DNA from: Bradyrhizobium genosp. L
GTDB taxonomy: Bacteria > Pseudomonadota > Alphaproteobacteria > Rhizobiales > Xanthobacteraceae
Length of the DNA: 64,000 nt
Direction of reading: 5' to 3'
Assembly (NCBI RefSeq): GCF_015624485.1
Contig: NZ_CP061378.1
Coordinates: 6,386,001 to 6,450,000, forward strand
Position numbers and translations under genes: made by a program. Of this stretch, positions 10,126-19,852 are shown in pieces. A model generated the notes under the pieces. The model had not been told where the DNA came from, did not search any database, and saw nothing but the letters and a program-made list of their open reading frames with translations. How positions within the stretch are numbered: the stretch's first letter is position 1; each line of letters starts with the position of its first letter.

Positions 10126-11566
10126 TCATAGTTCACGTACGAACACAGTGCGCCCCTCAACAATTGTGCGAATGGCCACGATGTCCTTGATCGCCTCATC
10201 GGGAACGGAAAGGATGTCATCCGAAATAACGACCATATCGGCGTATTTGCCGGGCTCGATCGATCCAGTCTTTCGCTCGGAAAATGAGTAGCGCGCCGCA
10301 GCGCTTGTATAGAGGCGAATAGCCTCCTCGCGGCTGATCCTTTCCGCAGCACCGAATATCTGGCCGCTCCTGTCGCGGCGTGTCACCATCACATACATGT
10401 TGATGAACGGGTTCAGGGAATTGGTGGGATAATCGGTTCCCTGGGCCACAGCATCAAGCCCCATTACATCAATCATGGTGCGCATCGGAAAGGCACGATC
10501 AGCAGTTTCCTTCCCGAGAAACTTCGCGACCGTAGGCGCCTTGTCCCAGAGAAACGACGTTTGCGCGTCGACACGCACGTCAAGTTCGCGCGCACGCTCC
10601 ATCTGGTCCCGGCGCATCAGACTGCCATGAATAATGATAAAACGCCGGCCCTTGATCGAGCGTTCTGCACTGGCTCGCTCGTACGCGTCCAGCACCGTGT
10701 CGATAGCCGCGTCTCCGACTGCATGGACTCCCACACGCCAGCCGTAACGATTCGCCGTTGCAACCAGGGCATTAAATCTGGCCGGCTCAATGACGATCGT
10801 GCCCTTGTATGCCGGATCGTCCGGATAACCGTCGCGCATCGCCGCGGTACGCAGCGTCATGCCGCCATCAATCTGAAGTTTGACACCTGAGTAGCTTAGC
10901 CAGTCATCTCCAAAATCCGAGGCGGCACCGATGCGTGCGAAGAACAGATCCCACTCGTCCGTCGTCATGCCTGGATTGAGGCCGCCGGTTGGCGCGTACA
11001 TCGCGCTGATCCGCAGCGACGCTTTCCCGCTTCGCCGAACACGCTGATGCGCTCGCATCGTCCCGGGGGCGACTGCGGCACTTATCACTGACGTAAGCCC
11101 AAACTCGTTGAAGTACCGCATGGCATGCTGCAATTGTTCGTCGCGCTCATCTTCAGTCCATTGCGGCAACAGAGCGTGTACGAGACCCTCGGCAGCTTCT
11201 TCCAGGGTCCCGTTGGGCTCTCTGGTCGCCCTGTCGCGGTGGATGATCCCACCCTCGGGATCGGCCGTCTCCCGGGTGATTCCGGCCATCGCCAGCGCCT
11301 TCGAATTCACCAGGGTGAAGTGCCCGATAGGAAGACATACAGGATTACGGGGTGCAGCCCGATCCAGCTCCTCGCCTGTGAGGAAGCGCTTTTCCGTCAG
11401 CTGCGCGATCGGATGCCACTCTGCTCCCCTCACCCACCGGCCTTCCGGCAACTTGTCGGCATAATGCCGGATACGATCCAGCGCCTGGGCAACCGTAGCC
11501 ACGTCGTTCAGTTGCACTGTGGATTCCAGCAGGCCAGCGCACTCGACATGGGCATGCGACAGCGGC
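10126..11566 (-). pseudogene. YtcJ-type amidohydrolase, 5' end replaced at the ICE junction
   Basis: Most of a metal-dependent amidohydrolase of the YtcJ type is present. Visible are SHAHVECAGL (HxH metal site), SGVKLQIDGG, VGVHAVGDAA, FIIIHGSL, VAQGTDYPTN and the C-terminal GSIEPGKYADMVVI. These enzymes hydrolyse C-N or ester bonds, often as amidases or cyclic-imide hydrolases. The usual first 60-70 residues ending in LPGFID are missing; upstream of SHAHVE the sequence belongs to trbD in another frame, with the joint near 11555-11575. The frame stays open to an ATG at 11625, but those residues are not part of the family. It would head the operon with the dioxygenases and SDR, so the operon has probably lost its promoter. 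Confidence 0.75.
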
Positions 11567-11743
11567 CATGTGTCCGATGAACCAGAGCACGAGGCCCGCG
11601 ATCCAAAGCCGCAGTCCAAGTCCAAGAGCAGCTGCCAAGGTGCCGTTGACGATCGCGACCGATCGCGGCGCGCCGCCCATCAGGATCGGCTCGGTCAACG
11701 CGCGGTGAACGGGCATGACAAAACCTGCGACTGGTTCATCCAT
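11566..11743 (-). pseudogene. trbD: Conjugal transfer protein TrbD, 3'-truncated
   Basis: The frame starts MDEPVAGFVMPVHRALTEPILMGGAPR and continues through VNGTLAAALGLGLRLWIAGLVLWFIGHMAAV, which is the start and the two hydrophobic segments of TrbD, an inner-membrane part of the Trb type IV secretion system. After about 58 residues it turns into the amidohydrolase sequence read in the wrong frame. About 25-30 C-terminal residues and all later trb genes are missing. The ATG overlaps the trbC stop codon (TGATG), as in intact trb operons. Confidence 0.8.
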
Positions 11744-12069
11744 CAGATCACCACGCCGCCGCCGAAAGAGAAGAACGACAGAAAGAAGCTCGAGGCGGCA
11801 AACGCGATCGAGAGACCGAATACGATCTGGATCAGCCTGCGGAAGCCGCCGGACGAATCGCCGAACGCGAGCGTCAAACCGGTGACGACGATGATGATAA
11901 CGGCGATGATCTTGGCGACCGGGCCTTCGACCGATTGCAGGATCTGATTGAGCGGCTGCTCCCACGGCATGTTCGAGCCAGCCGCCCATGCCGGCGCTGT
12001 CATCAGAAGAACCGCACCCGAAGCAGCCAGAGAAGCGGCTTCTCGAAGAAAGCGAAATCGTAGACGCAT
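11743..12069 (-). CDS. trbC: Conjugal transfer protein TrbC (pilin precursor)
   Basis: The 108-residue product has an N-terminal signal peptide ending near PAWAAGS and two further hydrophobic segments (IIAVIIIVVTGLTLAFG and IVFGLSIAFAASSFFLSFF). This matches TrbC/VirB2, which is processed and often cyclised to form the conjugative pilus subunit. The start at 12069 lies one base behind the trbB stop. The gene looks intact, but with trbE and later genes absent no pilus can be built from this locus. Confidence 0.9.
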   Translation of the reverse strand: MRLRFRFLREAASLAASGAVLLMTAPAWAAGSNMPWEQPLNQILQSVEGPVAKIIAVIIIVVTGLTLAFGDSSGGFRRLIQIVFGLSIAFAASSFFLSFFSFGGGVVI

Positions 12070-12070
12070 G

Positions 12071-13045
12071 TCAGTCTCCTGCTGGTGAAAGGCTGTAGTC
12101 ACCCGTTGCTCCGAGCCCGGTGACGAGGGCGAGTTCGGCGACGCGACGATCGGCGCCACGACCTGCGAGCACGGCGACGAGATTGATGGTCTCGGCGATC
12201 AGGGCGCGCGGAACCGTGATGACGGCTTCCTGGATGAGTTGCTCGAGCCGCCGCAGCGCGCCAAGCGCGGTACCCGCATGGATAGTTCCGATGCCGCCGG
12301 GATGGCCGGTACCCCAAGCTTTGAGCAAGTCGAGCGCTTCGGCGCCCCTAACCTCGCCGATCGGGATGCGGTCCGGGCGCAGTCGGAGCGAGGAACGGAC
12401 CAGGTCGGAAAGCGTGGCTACGCCGTCCTTGGTACGCAGCGCGACGAGATTGGGCGCCTTGCACTGCAATTCGCGCGTATCCTCGATCAGAACGACGCGA
12501 TCGGAGGTCTTCGCCACTTCAGCCAACAGCGCGTTGGTCAGTGTTGTCTTGCCGCTTGATGTGCCACCGGCGACAAGGATGTTTTTGCGAGCGGAGACGG
12601 CACCTCTCAGGGTCGCGGCCTGCCCCGAGGTCATGATCCCCTTGGCGACATAGTCGTCGAGCGTGAAGACGGCGACCGCTGGCTTGCGGATCGCAAACGC
12701 AGGCGCCGTAACGACCGGAGGCAGGAGACCTTCGAAACGCTCACCGGTCACAGGCAATTCCGCAGAGACGCGTGGCGATCCGGCATGCACCTCCGCACCG
12801 ACGTGGTGCGCCACCAAGCGAACAATGCGCTCGCCGTCCGCCGCCGACAGAGTTTCGCCGGTGTCGATCAGGCCAGTCGACAGCCGGTCGATCCACAACC
12901 GCCCGTCTGGATTGAGCATCACCTCGACGATTGACTCATCTTCGAGGTAGCCCGCGATCGCCATACCAAGTGCGCTACGCAGCATTCGCGCGCCGCGTGA
13001 TATGGACTCCGATTGTATGAATTGGATTGCCACCGCCGCCCCCAC
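12071..13045 (-). CDS. trbB: Conjugal transfer ATPase TrbB (VirB11 family)
   Basis: The product contains the hexameric secretion ATPase motifs: Walker [18 protein letters not shown], the Asp box [33 protein letters not shown] and the His box GTIHAG. It powers pilus assembly in Trb type IV secretion. The frame opens at a GTG at 13045, giving [14 protein letters not shown] before the conserved [11 protein letters not shown]; these first residues are unusual and may result from the insertion just upstream, so the true start could also be the ATG of MLRSALG. The normal upstream neighbour, a CopG gene, is 18 kb away. Confidence 0.9.
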   Translation of the reverse strand: MGAAVAIQFIQSESISRGARMLRSALGMAIAGYLEDESIVEVMLNPDGRLWIDRLSTGLIDTGETLSAADGERIVRLVAHHVGAEVHAGSPRVSAELPVTGERFEGLLPPVVTAPAFAIRKPAVAVFTLDDYVAKGIMTSGQAATLRGAVSARKNILVAGGTSSGKTTLTNALLAEVAKTSDRVVLIEDTRELQCKAPNLVALRTKDGVATLSDLVRSSLRLRPDRIPIGEVRGAEALDLLKAWGTGHPGGIGTIHAGTALGALRRLEQLIQEAVITVPRALIAETINLVAVLAGRGADRRVAELALVTGLGATGDYSLSPAGD

Positions 13046-13049
13046 CGAA

Positions 13050-13074
13050 TGAGGACGTCTAAAGAGCGTCCTCA
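13050..13074. repeat. Perfect 8-bp inverted repeat at the cargo/trbB border
   Basis: TGAGGACG at 13050-13057 and CGTCCTCA at 13067-13074 form a perfect 8-bp stem with a 9-base loop, starting 5 bases upstream of the trbB reading frame. It could be an operator or a recombination scar at the point where the 18-kb cargo entered. No T-run follows on either strand, so it is a poor terminator. Confidence 0.4.
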
Positions 13075-13187
13075 GATGGGGATGATTAGAAGAGCCACCA
13101 ATCGATCTAGCGCAACAAGCGGTTTCGGTGATCGTAGATTGGCGCAGAAAAAGAAAAGCGGGAAGGTCAATTTAATCTGGTCGCCAC

Positions 13188-13901
13188 TCACCACTCCGCA
13201 TCGTCGTCCACAAACACTTGTAGGATCGCTTGTTCGTACAAGCAGACCGGTTCGATTGCATCGGAAGCGTCAAATGAGCCAATCCACGGGCCGAAATGGT
13301 GAAGCCAGGGCAGCGCGAACCACGCCATTGCCGCGATCTGCAGTATTACGTTGAGACCAAACGCGACCTGATAGGCCAAGACGGGCTTATGGCTAACCCC
13401 GGGGGACCATTGCTCCAGGATCAGGCCCGTCGCGTACTGGGCCAAAAATGCCCATCCGAAGTGCAGCACATTCAATGCGCCATTGGCGCGACCTGCGAGC
13501 TCGGGCGGAAAGTAGTCGGCTATCACCGCAAAACTGACCACCGAGGCCGCTCCCACAACTGCTACAACGGACCAGGGCAAGAGGGACGGCAAGGGCTCGC
13601 GAAGTATCAAAGCAGATTGGGCAGCGATGAACAGAACCGCAACCGTCGTCAATATTGATTCCGCCCCGACTCCTCTTCGTCTGAAGCAGTGGACCGCCGT
13701 ACCGAACAACCAGGCACCTGCGAAGACCAGGAAATAGATGGATGTAAGTAGCCCGAGGTCGGCAGCACCAATTCCGATATCGGCGATGAGATGACTCGAG
13801 ATCAGGGCGTTGATCGTTCGGAACAAGTACGAAAGATAGTATCCAGCAGCAAATGGGAAAAAAACGCAGGCGATGAGACGCGACGGCCTGGAAGTGTGCA
13901 T
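13188..13901 (-). pseudogene. Major facilitator transporter with large internal deletion
   Basis: The 237-residue frame starts like an MFS transporter of about 430 residues (FFPFAAGYYLSYLFRTINALIS, then IGIGAADLGLLTSIYFLVFAGAW). It then continues with what looks like the second half of such a protein (SVVAVVGAASVVSFAVIADYFPPELAGRANGALN, then FGWAFLAQYATGLILEQW). The middle part, helices 3 to about 7 with the GxxxDRxGxR loop, is missing without a frame change. A working carrier needs twelve helices, so this is most likely a deletion remnant. It is the first gene of the cargo next to trbB. Confidence 0.65.
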
Positions 13902-14242
13902 GCTGGCCCCTCTGGCTGTCAGCTCATGCGAGCCGATAGCGCGACCAGCTTCTCGTCAGTTGAGCTTAATCGCTCTAGTTGTAGGCAAGCGTAGAAAACG
14001 GAAAGGCCGATGCCATTGCATTTGGGCGTGAATCCAAAATTTCGTCAGGTCCGCTTTGCGCACAGAAGGCGACGTCAACCAGACACCGGTGCAGGCCGGC
14101 TGTGGGCCAAAAGCAGAATCATGCGGCGCAATAAAACGAACTCCTTCCGATCGCCGATTCGGCGTCGGAATCACCAAGATGACCGCAGCGCCGAAACCCG
14201 CAATCGATTTTGTGGCCGCGGCATTTGGCGTGTGTGGATGGA
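13902..14242. other. Intergenic region, no gene seen
   Basis: Several short frames exist on both strands, but none shows coding character. It separates the truncated MFS gene from a small unknown gene, both transcribed leftward. Confidence 0.4.
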
Positions 14243-14491
14243 CTACCCTTTTGACTTATTTTGAAGAGCACGAGCAAAATAGTCGCGAGCTATCGCATCC
14301 AAAGCTTCAGAGATTTGTTCGCTGGACTCTCGCGGGCTGATACGTTCCATTTCCAGTCTTTCGGCCTCGCGAATGTAATCCATCGATAATTCGCGCAAGC
14401 GCTTGGCTTCAGAGTCATCGGGTAAGGGAGCGATTTGTGCCAAAAGGTGTCGTGCACGCGCGCGTGCGTGTTCGGTTCGAGAGCCATCCAT
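14243..14491 (-). CDS. Small unknown helical protein
   Basis: The product, read from the ATG at 14491, begins MDGSRTEHARARARHLLAQIAPLPDDSEAKRLRELSMDYIREAERLE and ends ARDYFARALQNKSKG (82 residues). It is strongly charged and alpha-helical with no membrane segment. Similar short proteins occur widely in Bradyrhizobium; their function is unknown. The ORF extends upstream to 14557, but the family-like part starts at 14491. Confidence 0.55.
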   Translation of the reverse strand: MDGSRTEHARARARHLLAQIAPLPDDSEAKRLRELSMDYIREAERLEMERISPRESSEQISEALDAIARDYFARALQNKSKG

Positions 14492-14764
14492 GATAGCCTC
14501 CGAGGGGTACTTAAGTTGTGGGTTTCTGATCAGTCCCCTCTGCCCGAATAATAACATCGATGCGGGAGGGAGGCCTTTGAGATCGGCTCGCGAAGATCAA
14601 GTGAACTCAACGCGTGCTGCTATGTCGTGTTCCTGACATTGCAGGATTTTTGCGTCATTCCCTCCTGATTCTTCGTTTCGGATTGAAACGTGAAATACCC
14701 AAATGTAGTTTTGACCCACGAACTGATGAAAAAAGTAGTCAAGCTGGAGAGGTGTAACGTGTCG

Positions 14765-14976
14765 ATGACCCGAAAGCGGCTCTCGAATGAAGAGCAGACA
14801 AGCCGCCCGCTTTTAACGAGCGAGTATCCGAGGCAGCTAAAGACCTAGAGGACCCCGCGGGACGGCTGCCGCCCGGTCCGGAGCGCGACGCGCTCCTTCG
14901 CAGGGCTAGCCGCATGGATATAGCCAGACACATAAACGCGTGGCTGTCGTCGCCAGGACTTCAACCACCGAAATGA
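14765..14976 (+). pseudogene. Small rhizobial unknown protein, one frameshift
   Basis: From about 14818 the frame reads ERVSEAAKDLEDPAGRLPPGPERDALLRRASRMDIARHINAWLSSPGLQPPK and stops at 14976. This closely resembles a small protein common in rhizobia (around 60-70 residues). The only matching N-terminus, starting with ATG at 14765 (MTRKRLSNEEQ), lies in another frame, so one indel between about 14795 and 14820 is needed. It is too short to predict a function. Confidence 0.45.
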
Positions 14977-15006
14977 GAAACTCGTACTTCCAGAAGCACT
15001 GCGCGG

Positions 15007-15744
15007 TTAGATGGCCGACGGCTGAATGCGAGTTCCGCCCACGATATCACCCCCACCGAGCAAGCCCTGGTATTGGGACTTCACGGTTTCGTAGCATTCG
15101 CAGGCCGCATCCTGCAGGGCCGGAAGGTTGGTTATCCGGATCTTGCCTCTGGTGTATTTGATGATCCCGGCCTGTTGAGCGTGTGCGCCACGACCGTCAC
15201 GCTTGTTCGACTGACACCTAGCATCTCCGCTAAGAACTCTTGCGTGAATAAGAGGGTATCGCTTTGCGAGAGGTCTCTCGATCTGAGCAGCCAGCGGCAC
15301 AGGCGGGCGTTCACATGATGCGCCGCCATGCAGGCGGTGGATTGCTGCGCCTGAGCGTAAAGGGTTTGCTCGTGTCTGATCAGCAGTGAAAGGAAGCGGT
15401 TGGCTCTGCATGGCCGCCCCCCTGAGCTCCGCCAAGCCGCAAACCATTGCCCTACCGCTCAGCTGGATGACCGCCCGGCTTAGCGACTTCCGGCCATCGA
15501 GCGCCGCCGATGCGCCAATCACGCCGTCTCGGCCAACCATCGCAGCCTCCACGACTTGGCCACTCGACAGCCTGACCACGATAGAAATGACCGCGCTAGT
15601 CGGAAAATAAGTCGCGTCGATGCTATCGCCCGCCTCGAACAACACCTGCTCCTGTTCGAGATCCACGAGCTTTAGGGAGGGTTGAAGGGCAGCCAGATCG
15701 CCCGGCGAAAGCGATGCGAGAAGTAGGTTATCTTTGTGCGGCAT
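15007..15744 (-). pseudogene. Crp/Fnr-type transcription regulator with two compensating frameshifts
   Basis: The first 105 residues (LLLASLSPGDLAALQPSLKLVDLEQEQVLFEAGDSIDATYFPTSAVISIV, then EAAMVGRDGVIGASAALDG) are the cyclic-nucleotide-binding-like domain of a Crp/Fnr subfamily common in rhizobia. The winged helix lies in another frame between about 15390 and 15170 (CRWLLRSRDLSQSDTLLFTQEFLAEMLGVSRTSVTVVAHTL). The original frame resumes with AGIIKYTRGKIRITNLPALQDAACECY to the stop. Two indels that cancel each other thus destroy only the DNA-binding helix. If the indels are sequence errors, the gene is an intact regulator of about 245 residues. Confidence 0.7.
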
Positions 15745-15928
15745 ATTGCGCTCCCTCGGTTACGGCGGGAGCGTAAAAAACTCTCTGTCAACGGTGCCTG
15801 TGGTCTGCCGTCGATGGGCGGACAGTATGCTCAAATGAGAATAAAGCGAGGCCCATATTGCCCGCGCCTGCCGGTCTATGTCCGGCGCCGACATCGCTCC
15901 AATCAAGCGGCGATACTTGTCAGGCTCC

Positions 15929-16351
15929 TTAGCGGCCGTAGGGGAAGCAGCGGTTGCGATCGAGTGTGAGACCGAAATGCGCTCCCAGTGCAGCGATGGC
16001 CGCGTCCTGCTGAGGATAGGGATCGGCATTGGATGCGGCAACGATGATGATCCGGAACCCGGCGCGGTCCTTGCCATCCGGTGGCAGCATCGCTGTAGTC
16101 AGTGCATTGCCCTCCCTGTCGCGCAGCGTGAGGAAAAGCGGCATCTCTCGCTGTACATGGGCCTCGAGGCCGATGTCGCGCTCGATCGCGTTGGGTCGCT
16201 CGGGACGCCAGGACTGGACTACCTTCTCCCGCTCCCGGCGGAAATACTTCTCAACTGTGTGGCCCATCAGGCGCGACTCATGCATCGCTTCACCTTCCGT
16301 CTCGATACGGAACCAGGTCTTGCCCTTCGGCGCGTCGCAAACATACTGCAT
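15929..16351 (-). CDS. Conserved unknown protein of Bradyrhizobiaceae
   Basis: The 140-residue product starts MQYVCDAPKGKTWFRIETEGEAMHESRLMGHTVEKYFRREREK and continues with ERDIGLEAHVQREMPLFLTLRDREGNALTTAMLPPDGKDRAGFRIIIVAASNADPYPQQDAAIAALGAHFGLTLDRNRCFPYGR. I know this as a recurrent unknown protein of this group. It has no signal peptide or membrane segment. It is intact, unlike its neighbour, and stands alone. Confidence 0.7.
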   Translation of the reverse strand: MQYVCDAPKGKTWFRIETEGEAMHESRLMGHTVEKYFRREREKVVQSWRPERPNAIERDIGLEAHVQREMPLFLTLRDREGNALTTAMLPPDGKDRAGFRIIIVAASNADPYPQQDAAIAALGAHFGLTLDRNRCFPYGR

Positions 16352-16974
16352 TTCGCCCGTCCTGCGATCGACGCAATTCTAGAGCGGCGGGCCTGCAAAG
16401 CCAATATGAGATTCGCTCCCGTGTATGGGCGGACACCAAGTTGGGGTGTACCAAGCTGTACCAATCTTGGTTTGGGCACCTAATCATCGGTTTGGTTCAG
16501 GTTTAGCCTGCGCAGGATACGGCCTTTGAGAAGCAATCAAAATTCTTCTTGATAAGAGGGGCTAAGAGTTCTTGATTGGACGTTGAAGTTCTAGTCAGCC
16601 CAAACAACGAGAACGCATTCGTCCGCAGTCGTCGCGATCCGTATCAGAAGATCATGGGATGGCTATTGCCGCGTGCTCATCTCTGAACGACTGTGTCCTC
16701 TGCACATCCTTCGAAGGCGACACCGGGTTCTTCAGCTTGACCCCATGTGGCGAACGGCCCGCGCGATTTAGGGAGCAAACCACGCTCCTTGTCGCAAACC
16801 ACATTGAGCGGGATTTTGTAACTCCGATCAGGCGACGCCCGATTCCCGTTTAGGGTCAAAATGCGAAGAACTCAGGGTGAGCAAATCTGGTCCGCGATGC
16901 CCAATAAGCAGACCTGGACCACACGGGGCGTCACTTCGCTGATGGGCCAATCTCGGAACTGAGATCATCCTTCG
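16352..16974. other. Intergenic region with a 10-bp-period direct repeat
   Basis: No gene is seen in these 623 bases. The octamer TGTACCAA occurs twice, at 16447-16454 and 16457-16464, exactly one helical turn apart and about 100 bases upstream of the gene starting at 16351. This spacing would suit a dimeric regulator binding one face of the DNA, but nothing else supports it. Confidence 0.35.
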
Positions 16975-17762
16975 TCACACGATCTCTTCGGTCCAGACCT
17001 TGAAGCTGACCAGCGTGTTTGGCCCGAACGTCTGGGTGATCGGCACATCGGAGGCGTCGCGGCCCTGCGCGATCAGGATGCGGCCGATCCTCGGCACGTT
17101 GTTGCGCGGATCGAAGGTGCGCCAGTGGCCGCCGAGATAGGCTTCGAACCAGCCGGCGAAATCGCCCGTGGCCCAAGGCTTTGGCGTGCCGATGTCGCTG
17201 AGATAGCCCGTGCAATAGCGCGCGGGAATGTTCATGCAGCGGCAGAACGCGACGGCGAGATGGGCGTAATCGCGGCAGACGCCCTTGCCTTCCGCGTAAG
17301 CCTCCCACGCCGTCTTGCTGGCGCGCGCATGCTCGTATCCGAACGCGATGTGACGGTGCACGAAATCGCAGATCGCCTGGACCCGTGCCCGGCCCGGCGG
17401 TGTTTTCTCGAACAATTGCCAGCGGTTTCGCAATAGCGGCTGCCGAGCAAATAGACCAGGGTATCCGCGGGCAGGTCCTCGACCGCATGCTGAACTGCCG
17501 AAGCAAACACCGGATCGGGCAGGCCGCTGTCGCGAACGACGCCATCGGCCGCAAGACGCACACGACCGGCGGGCGCAACCATGCGGCTGCACCAATTGCC
17601 GAACATGTCGCGATAGGGTCCGATATCGATCGCGGGGTCGGTAGTGAGGAAGTCCGGCACGATCACATCGGACGCGCGCGTGAAGTGTGTGCCCAGCACC
17701 ATGATCATCGGCGTCGGTTGCGGAAAATCGTAGGACATTTCGAATCCGACGCGAATCTTCAT
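16975..17762 (-). pseudogene. Transglutaminase-like family protein, one frameshift
   Basis: The N-terminal part (MKIRVGFEMSYDFPQPTPMIMVLGTHF to LLGSRYCETA) and the C-terminal part in a second frame make one protein of about 262 residues. The second part carries the papain-like transglutaminase core: Cys in GKGVCRDYAH, His in LGGHWRTFD and Asp in FDPRNN. The frames meet near 17425. Family members are mostly proteases or cross-linking enzymes of unknown substrate. A second transglutaminase-like gene lies at 23101-23974. Confidence 0.75.
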
Positions 17763-17954
17763 TCGAAATGCCTTTCGGCCTCCCTACAACTGAAATGGCT
17801 ACGAAACGAACCAGTACAAGGCTTCGGCCGGGTTATTCGGTCAAATGCGGCCGGCAGCGGAAAAAACGATAGCTAATTGCCGCAAAAGCGCGCACGCTGC
17901 GACGATGTCCGCAAAACCTCATGACTTCGCGCGCAGATTCGCCGGGCTGCCGGC

Positions 17955-18224
17955 ATGACCACGCGCACGCGACGGGAAACGGTTCATTTCAGGCATCCCT
18001 TCCGCATCAAGGGTATCGACCGGGAGCTCGCATCGGGAGCTTACGAAATCATCACCGACGAGGAGATGATCGAAGGCCTTTCGTTTCCGTGCTTCCGGCG
18101 GGTCGCCACCATGATCATGGTGCCCGGCGCGCCGCCGCAACGATCCGTGATGGAGATGATCTCGATCAGTTCGATTGATCTGTCCGACGCGCAACGCATC
18201 GATGCGAGTGCTCCGCGTGACTGA
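17955..18224 (+). CDS. Conserved unknown protein (89 aa)
   Basis: The product, MTTRTRRETVHFRHPFRIKGIDRELASGAYEIITDEEMIEGLSFPCFRRVATMIMVPGAPPQRSV and on to ASAPRD, belongs to a small rhizobial family of unknown function with a predicted beta-rich fold. Its stop overlaps the likely start of the next gene by 8 bases, so the two are probably co-translated. Confidence 0.65.
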   Translation: MTTRTRRETVHFRHPFRIKGIDRELASGAYEIITDEEMIEGLSFPCFRRVATMIMVPGAPPQRSVMEMISISSIDLSDAQRIDASAPRD

Positions 18225-18539
18225 GGCCTCGATCGAGTTCGACAAACATCGCGGCATGGCGGGGCAGAAAGCCACCGATATCTGTCGCGTAATCGCCGAA
18301 GTCGAGGCCAATGCGAAGCTGTTGCGTGACAAGCAGGGCGTTGTCAAATCGAGATCCTCGCCGCACCGGCCACCTCGTGGCCCGAGGCGGTGGCCAAGGC
18401 GCGTTACGTGCTCAACCTGTATTCCGCCGGCCTGCCGGCGGCCGACACCCATCACCGCGACCTGGTGTCCGCGGTGCTTGCGGACCTTACCCGACTTTCG
18501 GAGAAGAGACCTGAACAAACCAGTGTTTGGCTCAAGTGA
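18217..18539 (+). pseudogene. Small unknown helical protein, one frameshift
   Basis: A GTG at 18217 inside the end of the previous gene opens MTEASIEFDKHRGMAGQKATDICRVIAEVEANAKLLRDKQGVV. From about 18350 the continuation lies in another frame as EILAAPATSWPEAVAKARYVLNLYSAGLPAADTHHRDLVSAVLADLTRLSEKRPE, with its stop at 18539. Together they give a protein of about 107 residues of a kind often found behind the preceding gene in this group. Function unknown. Confidence 0.5.
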
Positions 18540-18592
18540 GCACTTCATCCTGCCCGTTCGTGCCACGATGGAACGGCCTAACCGAAAGCACC

Positions 18593-18775
18593 ATGATGCA
18601 AAATCTCTCGCCTCGTCACGTCATGACAGAAGAATCGCTTCGTCTCGGTGTGGAATCCGGCTGGTACTCGACCAAAGTCAGCGGAACCTTCGTCTCGGGC
18701 CCGCATTCTTCCGAAGCCGACTGCTTGCGCAGGATCGCTGAAATCAATCCGCCGACAGCGAAAAAGAAGACCTAA
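18593..18775 (+). CDS. Small unknown protein (60 aa)
   Basis: Read from the ATG at 18593 the product is MMQNLSPRHVMTEESLRLGVESGWYSTKVSGTFVSGPHSSEADCLRRIAEINPPTAKKKT. The part ESGWYSTKVSGTFVSGPHSSEADCLRRIAEINP resembles a small rhizobial family with this pattern. It follows the previous small genes in the same direction and may belong to their transcript. Confidence 0.5.
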   Translation: MMQNLSPRHVMTEESLRLGVESGWYSTKVSGTFVSGPHSSEADCLRRIAEINPPTAKKKT

Positions 18776-18892
18776 GTCCGCTCTGTTTCGGGAGAAAGGT
18801 TTGATGCTCGCGCGCGGCAACATCCGGGGATATGAGGACGAACAGATGGGCTGCTGTTTTCTGAACGGCGCTAGGGAAGTGAAAGGCCGTTG

Positions 18893-19331
18893 ATCGCCTC
18901 TTGCTATTGTTTAAGACGCAAGGGACGTTGCCCGAGCGCGCCAAGAAGTCCGTAAAGCGTGGTTAGCCGATACAGATGCCAATCTTCGACGAACGCTATC
19001 AGCAGCATCACCATAACCGCCGTCTCCGCTTTGGTGCCAATGATGGATATCGGTAAAGATGAGATCGAATATCGCTGCGCTACTGTCGATGCCAATCAAT
19101 GTCGATCGTTCGAGTGAGAAGCCGCCAGCCGCGCAATTCTGACCCTGCGGATCGAAACCGTGTTGCGCCGATCTAAAAATGGCGGAGTGCTTGAATACCG
19201 TGTCGATTGCTCGGAATTGACTCGTTACTGGACCGTTAAAAGGCGCACGGTGATTTATCACCGTTTCGGGCTTTCGGCTGTTGTCGGTGACTGACAGTGT
19301 TGAGCTCCCGCCTTGGTGAAAGGGAGATCCT
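18893..19331. other. Intergenic region containing a perfect palindrome at 19247-19264
   Basis: No gene is seen. ACGGTGA (19247-19253) and TCACCGT (19258-19264) form a 7-bp perfect inverted repeat with a 4-base centre, 68 bases upstream of the zinc-ribbon gene at 19332. Position and symmetry fit an operator for that gene, or a hairpin in its leader. Confidence 0.4.
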
Positions 19332-19625
19332 ATGCCCAAGAATACCCCGCCTCCCATCTGCCCGAAGTGCAGCAGGCCTATGCGATTTGTGCTCGTGAAA
19401 ACGGGAGGACGCAAATTCCGCTGCGTCGATTGCGATGTGACAGGTCTCCTTGAATTGCCGGAGGTCACACAGCTTCTTACGGTCGAATTTGCATCCCGAG
19501 CTAAATTGCCTCCGTTGGCTATGGCGATGGTCGCCTGGATTTTCCGGCGTGGCGTCCGAATTGTCTCGCTATCTGGTTACAACAAGCGCAGCTTGGTTCC
19601 GGGGCCTCTGGGAGGTCAGTCATGA
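19332..19625 (+). CDS. Small zinc-ribbon protein
   Basis: The 97-residue product starts MPKNTPPPICPKCSRPMRFVLVKTGGRKFRCVDCDVTGLLELPEV; the two pairs CPKC and CVDC are a zinc ribbon. The first 45 residues match short zinc-ribbon proteins of about 60 residues found in rhizobia. The remaining 50 residues are less typical and may be a read-through extension. It overlaps the next gene by 4 bases (ATGA), so the two are coupled. Confidence 0.55.
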   Translation: MPKNTPPPICPKCSRPMRFVLVKTGGRKFRCVDCDVTGLLELPEVTQLLTVEFASRAKLPPLAMAMVAWIFRRGVRIVSLSGYNKRSLVPGPLGGQS

Positions 19626-19840
19626 GTGGCAATATTTTTAATAGCAATGGCACCCGCGTTGGGGTGGTGGATGGCGCGACCATCTTCAGCCTTAACGGCC
19701 AAGAACTTTATCATCTAAAAGGGATCAATATTTATCGACTTTCCGGCGAGTTGGTCGGCCATCTAAACGGGACGCAAGGCTCCGATAAGCGGCTCGATCG
19801 TTCCACTGACAAGCTATTCTCCGCCAGAGTCAGTCCTTAA
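19622..19840 (+). CDS. Small beta-repeat protein resembling the 4-fold beta flower domain
   Basis: The 72-residue product shows four similar strands of about ten residues: MSGNIFNSNGTRVGVVDGATIFSLNGQELYHLKGINIYRLSGELVGHLNG. Alternating short beta units of this type are seen in the 4-fold beta flower domain of unknown function. The ATG overlaps the upstream stop. The assignment rests on the repeat pattern only. Confidence 0.5.
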   Translation: MSGNIFNSNGTRVGVVDGATIFSLNGQELYHLKGINIYRLSGELVGHLNGTQGSDKRLDRSTDKLFSARVSP

Positions 19841-19852
19841 GACCCTGCCACA

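Noticed and set aside
16447..16464. TGTACCAA direct repeat as a regulator site
   Set aside because: Only two octamers without symmetry or further copies; noted in the intergenic entry but too weak for a separate call.
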